30,238 bases of DNA, taken from the NCBI GenBank assembly GCA_946478845.1, contig CAMLDI010000033.1, forward strand, positions 1-30,238, given 5' to 3'. The DNA is from an uncultured Paenibacillaceae bacterium. Its GTDB lineage: Bacteria; Bacillota; Bacilli; Aneurinibacillales; Aneurinibacillaceae. Shown here piece after piece: positions 26,253-30,238 of the stretch. The translations under genes were made by a program, and so were the position numbers. Numbering within the stretch: the first letter of the stretch is position 1; every line of letters begins with the position of its first letter. Under the pieces are notes generated by a model that had not been told where the DNA came from, did not search any database, and saw only the letters and a program-made list of their open reading frames with translations.

Positions 26253-26839
26253 TGTCCTATATTCCTCATCTCATTGCCATAGGCACCTCAATAGGTGGCC
26301 CGGCAGCTCTGGAAATATTGTTAAGTGGGATTCCTGCTGATTTTCCCGCCAGTATTTTAATCGTCCAGCATATGCCTTCAAGGTTTACCTCTTCTTTTGC
26401 CAAAAGATTAGATGGCCTCGTTGGATTTCATGTGGTTGAAGGTAAAAATCATGAACCCCTGCAAATAGGAAGGGCATATATTGCGCCAGGGGATTATCAT
26501 ATGGTCGTCCAACAACAAGAGAATGGGGAACTTTTTTTATCCACTAATAAAAAGCCTCCTCGTCATGGATTGCGGCCATCTGTAGATGCATTGTTTGAAT
26601 CATTGTCTTTGATTCGGCATCCATCCATATCTGCTGTTATACTAACGGGTATGGGATGTGATGGGACAAGTGGATTGAAAAAATTAAAAGAAAAAGGAAT
26701 TCAGGTGATTCTTGCCGAAGATGAGACTACATGTGCGGTTTTTGGAATGCCTCGGTCTGCCATTCAAGCAGGTGTAGTAGATGAGGTGGTTCCAATCTAC
26801 GAAATGGCCAATCAACTCTTACGTTGCTTAAACCACTAG
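26252..26839 (+). CDS. cheB: Stand-alone CheB-type protein-glutamate methylesterase (no receiver)
   Basis: This encodes 195 residues covering only the CheB catalytic domain. Catalytic triad: S13 (GTSIGGP), H40 (QHMPSRFTSSFA) and D137 (TGMGCDGTSG). The usual N-terminal receiver and linker (about 150 residues) are missing. The reading frame upstream is closed by a stop 18 nt before the start, so this is not a frameshifted full-length CheB. It demethylates or deamidates chemoreceptor glutamates. Being coupled to cheY, it may be regulated by CheY in trans, or be constitutive. No cheR or receptor gene lies in the window. Confidence 0.85.
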   Translation: MSYIPHLIAIGTSIGGPAALEILLSGIPADFPASILIVQHMPSRFTSSFAKRLDGLVGFHVVEGKNHEPLQIGRAYIAPGDYHMVVQQQENGELFLSTNKKPPRHGLRPSVDALFESLSLIRHPSISAVILTGMGCDGTSGLKKLKEKGIQVILAEDETTCAVFGMPRSAIQAGVVDEVVPIYEMANQLLRCLNH

Positions 26840-26854
26840 AGAGGTGGATGCATT

Positions 26855-28462
26855 TTGAATACTAATCTTTATCTTGATATTTTTATTGAAGAAGCTAAAG
26901 AACACATTAATTCTATGAATGAAAAAATGCTCCTACTCGAAAAGAATCCGGATCATGAGGAGATTGTGCAAGAGTTATTCCGATCAGCCCATACCATAAA
27001 AGGAATGGCTGCTACCATGGGATTTGAGGAAATGACCACATTGACTCATGAATTAGAAGGGGTATTAGACAATGTGAGAAATCAGCAAACCCGGGTAAAT
27101 GGACAGCTGATTGACTCTATGTTGCATTGCATAGATTTAATGGAACATATGTTAATATCCATTGCCGTAGGGGGCGATGGGAAAATGGACATTAGCAGGG
27201 CAATTCTGGATTTAAAACAAGGGGAAAATGCAGGAAAAATAGAAAAAGGCGAAAAAGGTGATTGGCTTGAATCATCGGAATCTTCGAGCAGTTTAGCGTT
27301 TAAACACCTAACAACCCGTACAATCCGTGTGGATCTTGATCGAATGGACATGCTAATGAATTTGTTTACAGAATTAATTATTGACCGGGGCCGTTTAGAT
27401 GAACTATCAAAAGAACTTAATGATACCTCTTTAACGGATACCGTAGAACACATTAGCAGGATTACAGGTGATATGCAAAATATTATTTTGAACATGCGCA
27501 TGATTCCCATTGAGCATGTGTTTTCCCGTTTTCCTCGTATGGTGCGTGATCTTGCCAGAGAATTAAAGAAGCGCATCCGTTTGGAAATACATGGTTCAGA
27601 TACAGAAATGGATCGGACAGTCATTGATGAAATAGGGGAACCATTAATCCATTTGTTGCGAAATGCCATTGATCATGGAATTGAGCCTCCTGACCAAAGG
27701 GAAAAAGAAGGGAAACCTTCCGAAGGATTGCTTCAATTAAAGGCCTATCACAGTGGGAACGGGGTACTAATTGAAGTGAAAGATGATGGAAGTGGCATTG
27801 ATCGGGAAAAAATAGTAAACAAAGCTGTAGAAAAGGGCTTGATTTTACCTGGTGAAATCAATAGTTTAAACTCAAGGCAAATTGATGATTTCATGTTTTT
27901 TCCCGGTTTATCAACGGTACAAACTGTATCTGATGTTTCTGGAAGAGGGGTTGGGCTGGATGTGGTCAAAACAAGAGTGGAATCCCTTGGTGGGTCATGT
28001 ACAGTAGAATCTGTACCTGGTAAAGGGACAACCTTTTTCATTCAACTTCCTTTGACCCTGTCCATTATTTCTGCAATGTTGGTTAAAATAGAAAGTGAAA
28101 CGTATGCCATTCCTTTAAATTCAATTTTAGAAGCAACAGTTGTACGAGTTGAGGATGTCATCTCTCTCCATCAACAAAATATTATCAATTTCAGAGGACA
28201 CGTTATTCCCCTGGTGAAGTTAAAAACTATTTTTCAAATATCTACTTCAAATGAAAAAACGAATGATACATTGTCTGTTGTTATTGTTCGCAAGGGGGAT
28301 AAGTTAGCAGGCCTGGTAGTTGATTCTTTCATTGATCAACGGGAGATTGTCTTAAAATCCCTTGGCAATTACTTGAATAATGTATTTGCAATATCTGGAG
28401 CTACTATTTTAGGAAATGGCCAGGTTGCCCTTGTTGTGGATTGCAATGCATTAATTCTTTAG
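26855..28462 (+). CDS. cheA: Chemotaxis histidine kinase CheA lacking the P2 domain
   Basis: This encodes 535 residues, shorter than the roughly 670 of B. subtilis CheA. P1 HPt domain with phospho-His H46 (RSAHTIKGMAATMGF). A linker of about 45 residues (105-152), rich in G, E, K and S, takes the place of the P2 CheY/CheB-docking domain. P3 dimerisation starts near 153 (TTRTIRVDLDRMDMLMN). P4 kinase has the N box HLLRNAIDHGIE (267-278), G1 DDGSGID (310-316) and G2 GRGVGLD (363-369). P5 (about 401-535) is CheW-like. It phosphorylates CheY from a receptor complex. The TTG start is preceded by GAGAGGTGG. Confidence 0.93.
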   Translation: MNTNLYLDIFIEEAKEHINSMNEKMLLLEKNPDHEEIVQELFRSAHTIKGMAATMGFEEMTTLTHELEGVLDNVRNQQTRVNGQLIDSMLHCIDLMEHMLISIAVGGDGKMDISRAILDLKQGENAGKIEKGEKGDWLESSESSSSLAFKHLTTRTIRVDLDRMDMLMNLFTELIIDRGRLDELSKELNDTSLTDTVEHISRITGDMQNIILNMRMIPIEHVFSRFPRMVRDLARELKKRIRLEIHGSDTEMDRTVIDEIGEPLIHLLRNAIDHGIEPPDQREKEGKPSEGLLQLKAYHSGNGVLIEVKDDGSGIDREKIVNKAVEKGLILPGEINSLNSRQIDDFMFFPGLSTVQTVSDVSGRGVGLDVVKTRVESLGGSCTVESVPGKGTTFFIQLPLTLSIISAMLVKIESETYAIPLNSILEATVVRVEDVISLHQQNIINFRGHVIPLVKLKTIFQISTSNEKTNDTLSVVIVRKGDKLAGLVVDSFIDQREIVLKSLGNYLNNVFAISGATILGNGQVALVVDCNALIL

Positions 28463-28477
28463 AAAGGGGAGAACTCT

Positions 28478-28954
28478 GTGTTTGAAGAAAAAGAGTTTGT
28501 GGAAACCGTAAAAGTGGTAGTTTTCCGGTTAATGAATGAAGAATATGGGGTAGAAGTAAGCCAAGTTAAATCCATTGAACGTTTTCAACCGATTACACGA
28601 GTGCCTAATACCCCTCCGTTTGTAAAAGGAGTAATTAATTTACGAGGGGTTATCACTCCCATTATAGATTTGCGCAGCAGATTTAACCTTGAAGAAAGTC
28701 CTTATACTGAATTAACCCGTTTAATCATTGTTTTTCTGGATGATATAGAAGTAGGGATGATTGTTGATACTGCCCATGATATTTTGGATATTCCTTTGGA
28801 TGAGATTGAATCTCCTCCAGAGGTTGTAGGGGGAATCAAGGCAGATTACCTTCGGGGAGTGGCAAAGGTTAAAGATAACCTTTATATTTTGTTGAATTTA
28901 AACAAAGTGTTAAATATGGATGAAATGAGACAGCTTGAGAAAATTGAGGGTTAA
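28478..28954 (+). CDS. cheW: Chemotaxis adaptor protein CheW
   Basis: This encodes a 158-residue single CheW domain with VVVFRLMNEEYGVEVSQVKSIER, ITRVPNTPPFVKGVINLRGVITPIIDLRSRF and GMIVDTAHDILDIP, all classic motifs. It couples CheA to receptors. The GTG start has AAAGGGGAG nine nt upstream, 15 nt after cheA. The start of cheC follows its stop after four nt, indicating a tight operon. Confidence 0.95.
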   Translation: MFEEKEFVETVKVVVFRLMNEEYGVEVSQVKSIERFQPITRVPNTPPFVKGVINLRGVITPIIDLRSRFNLEESPYTELTRLIIVFLDDIEVGMIVDTAHDILDIPLDEIESPPEVVGGIKADYLRGVAKVKDNLYILLNLNKVLNMDEMRQLEKIEG

Positions 28955-28958
28955 CAAC

Positions 28959-29591
28959 ATGAAAAACATCGATCCATTGGATGAAAAGCATTTTCAAGTA
29001 TTATTTGATGTGGGGAATTTCTGCTCTATCAATGCAGCTGTCGCCCTTTCTAAATTAATACAGAAAAAAATTGACATGAAAGTCCCGCAGGTAAAAATGA
29101 TCCCTATGGATGGGATTGCTGATTTGGTGGGAGGCCCTGAAAAGGTGGTCGTTTGCGTTTTCTTAAGGGTAATTGGCGATATCCCATCAAATATGTACTT
29201 TATTATTTCCAACGAATCAGCGAAAAATTTGCTGAGGAGAGTGATGAATCCCACCAATGATGACGACCAGGACAATTTATTTAATGAGTATGAATTGTCT
29301 ACGTTGAATGAAATTGGGAATATATTAATGGGGTCATATTTGTCCTCTCTTGCAGATTTTACACGTTTAAAAATGCAAGCCTCGGTCCCTACCATTGCTA
29401 TTGATATGGCGGGAGCCGTTTTGACCTATGGCTTGCTAGAGTTTGGACATATTGGAGATTTTGCATTAACCATTGACACCGCCTTTTTTGAAGGAAATCA
29501 TGAAGTTTCTGGCCATTTCTTTCTTGTCCCTGACCCCGATTCTCTTGAGAAACTATTTCATGTATTAGGAGTTCCAATTCATGATTATTAA
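28959..29591 (+). CDS. cheC: CheY-phosphatase CheC
   Basis: This encodes 210 residues from ATG 28959, with GAGGGTT upstream. The in-frame TTG at 28935 lies inside cheW and is less likely. CheC-type phosphatases use two copies of a [D/S]xxxExxN motif. The second is intact (S114, E118, N121 in STLNEIGN). The first is altered: Q13, D17, N20 instead of D, E, N. Family work on B. subtilis and Thermotoga homologues shows that the second site can be the more active. In B. subtilis CheC removes phosphate from CheY-P and binds CheD. It overlaps cheD by 11 nt. Confidence 0.92.
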   Translation: MKNIDPLDEKHFQVLFDVGNFCSINAAVALSKLIQKKIDMKVPQVKMIPMDGIADLVGGPEKVVVCVFLRVIGDIPSNMYFIISNESAKNLLRRVMNPTNDDDQDNLFNEYELSTLNEIGNILMGSYLSSLADFTRLKMQASVPTIAIDMAGAVLTYGLLEFGHIGDFALTIDTAFFEGNHEVSGHFFLVPDPDSLEKLFHVLGVPIHDY

Positions 29592-30060
29592 AGTGGGAAT
29601 GGCAGACTTAAATGTTGCTGCATTTCCCAACCGTATTCGGACAACGGGCCTCGGTTCTTGTGTTGGTGTGGTATTGTATGATCCTCTAAACAAAATAGGA
29701 GGCATGGCCCATGTCATGTTACCGGATTCTTCTTTAAGCAAAGGAATAATTAATGAAGCCAAATATGCAGATACAGCAATCCCACGATTAATTCAAGAAC
29801 TGGAAAAAGCAGGCGCAGAGCGAGGCTTCTTGACTGCTAAGTTAGTTGGCGGTGCCCAGATGTTTGCCTTCAGTACCGTGAATGAGACGATGAAGGTCGG
29901 ATTGCGAAATGTAGAAGCATGCAAGGTAATCTTAAATCAGGAACGAATTCCAGTGGTTGCTGAGGATACTGGTGGGAATTGGGGAAGAACCGTAGAATTA
30001 GATAGCAAAACAGGGCATTTAAGTATTCGTACTGTTAATCAGGGAGAGAAAAAGATATAG
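29581..30060 (+). CDS. cheD: Chemoreceptor glutamine deamidase CheD
   Basis: This encodes 159 residues. Expected active-site residues are present: T21, C27 in GLGSCVGVVLYD and H44 in GMAHVMLPD. A conserved KLVGGAQMF follows. CheD deamidates receptor glutamines and is regulated by CheC in B. subtilis, so the overlap with cheC fits a shared role. No sigD gene is seen after it within the window, although in B. subtilis sigD follows cheD. Confidence 0.95.
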   Translation: MIIKVGMADLNVAAFPNRIRTTGLGSCVGVVLYDPLNKIGGMAHVMLPDSSLSKGIINEAKYADTAIPRLIQELEKAGAERGFLTAKLVGGAQMFAFSTVNETMKVGLRNVEACKVILNQERIPVVAEDTGGNWGRTVELDSKTGHLSIRTVNQGEKKI

Positions 30061-30086
30061 AGTTCATGTATAGTTTTTGTTATTTC

Positions 30087-30115
30087 TTGCATTTCTGAAT
30101 GCTCTATGGTATATT
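30087..30115 (+). promoter_or_regulatory. Candidate promoter of the next gene
   Basis: TTGCAT (30087-30092) and TATATT (30110-30115) are spaced by 17 nt. A leader of more than 100 nt follows, containing GTGTG / CACAC (30124-30139) as a small hairpin. Confidence 0.5.
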
Positions 30116-30224
30116 AATGAGCAGTGTGAAAATACACACGTCGTTCAATTTATAGAGGGGTGCTTATACACATAAGTCCTTTGTAAAGATGCGATCGACG
30201 GAGGAAACTAAAAACCATGAGGAG

Positions 30225-30238
30225 GTGTCGTTGAAGAT
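30225..30238 (+). promoter_or_regulatory. Ribosome binding site of a gene starting at or beyond the edge
   Basis: GAGGAGGTG (about 30219-30228) is a strong Shine-Dalgarno sequence. A start could be an ATG whose first two bases are the last two of the window, or the TTG at 30232. In Bacillus rpsB lies a little downstream of the che genes, so rpsB is a guess, not a call. Confidence 0.45.

Noticed and set aside
27082..27669. 195-codon minus-strand ORF opposite cheA
   Set aside because: It is a shadow frame of a well-supported gene. It is Ser/Ile/Arg-rich with no recognisable motif and no ribosome binding site noted.

Overview
The window is a low-GC, Gram-positive (Bacillales-type), probably spore-forming chromosome segment. 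The main support is the conserved order sucC-sucD-dprA-topA-trmFO-xerC-hslV-hslU-codY, which is the order seen around codY in Bacillus. Other support comes from polypurine ribosome binding sites, TTG/GTG starts and an Sda-type sporulation checkpoint gene. No species is claimed.

Layout. 1-~20: last bases of a 23S rRNA gene, followed at once by a terminator with no 5S gene between. 155-4232: small membrane/lipoprotein genes, a stand-alone FMN-type glutamate-synthase-domain protein with a small partner gene, a 59-codon ORF and an RluF-type pseudouridine synthase. 4342-6495: a DEAD-box helicase and cysK. 6496-9594: accessory DNA, namely two copies of a structured repeat flanking a degenerate Mrr-like protein, an acyltransferase and two small membrane proteins. 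9595-14454: a membrane protein, a lone LLH-type holin, YifB/ComM, a TRIC-type channel and an atypical patatin-like protein whose Shine-Dalgarno is buried in a hairpin. 14455-14900: a compact regulatory region with two perfect and two one-mismatch DnaA boxes and a LexA-like operator on a promoter, driving a 48-codon gene recognised as sda. 15236-17326: succinyl-CoA ligase. 17439-25780: dprA, topA, trmFO, xerC, hslV, hslU, codY, closed by a strong terminator. 25890-30060: a tight chemosensory operon cheY-cheB-cheA-cheW-cheC-cheD. 30061-30238: a promoter and leader for a gene that starts at or beyond the window edge.

How it works together. The core blocks are housekeeping: the TCA cycle, DNA uptake and topology, tRNA modification, chromosome dimer resolution, proteolysis and nutrient sensing. 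The most distinctive part is the chemosensory operon. It sits where Bacillus carries its large fla/che operon, but no flagellar gene is present. CheB has no receiver domain and is translationally coupled to CheY, CheA has no P2 domain, and only one of the two CheC phosphatase motifs is intact. Together these suggest a pared-down phosphorelay. The second notable item is the sda region, which appears to join replication initiation (DnaA) and DNA damage (LexA-like site) to control of sporulation.
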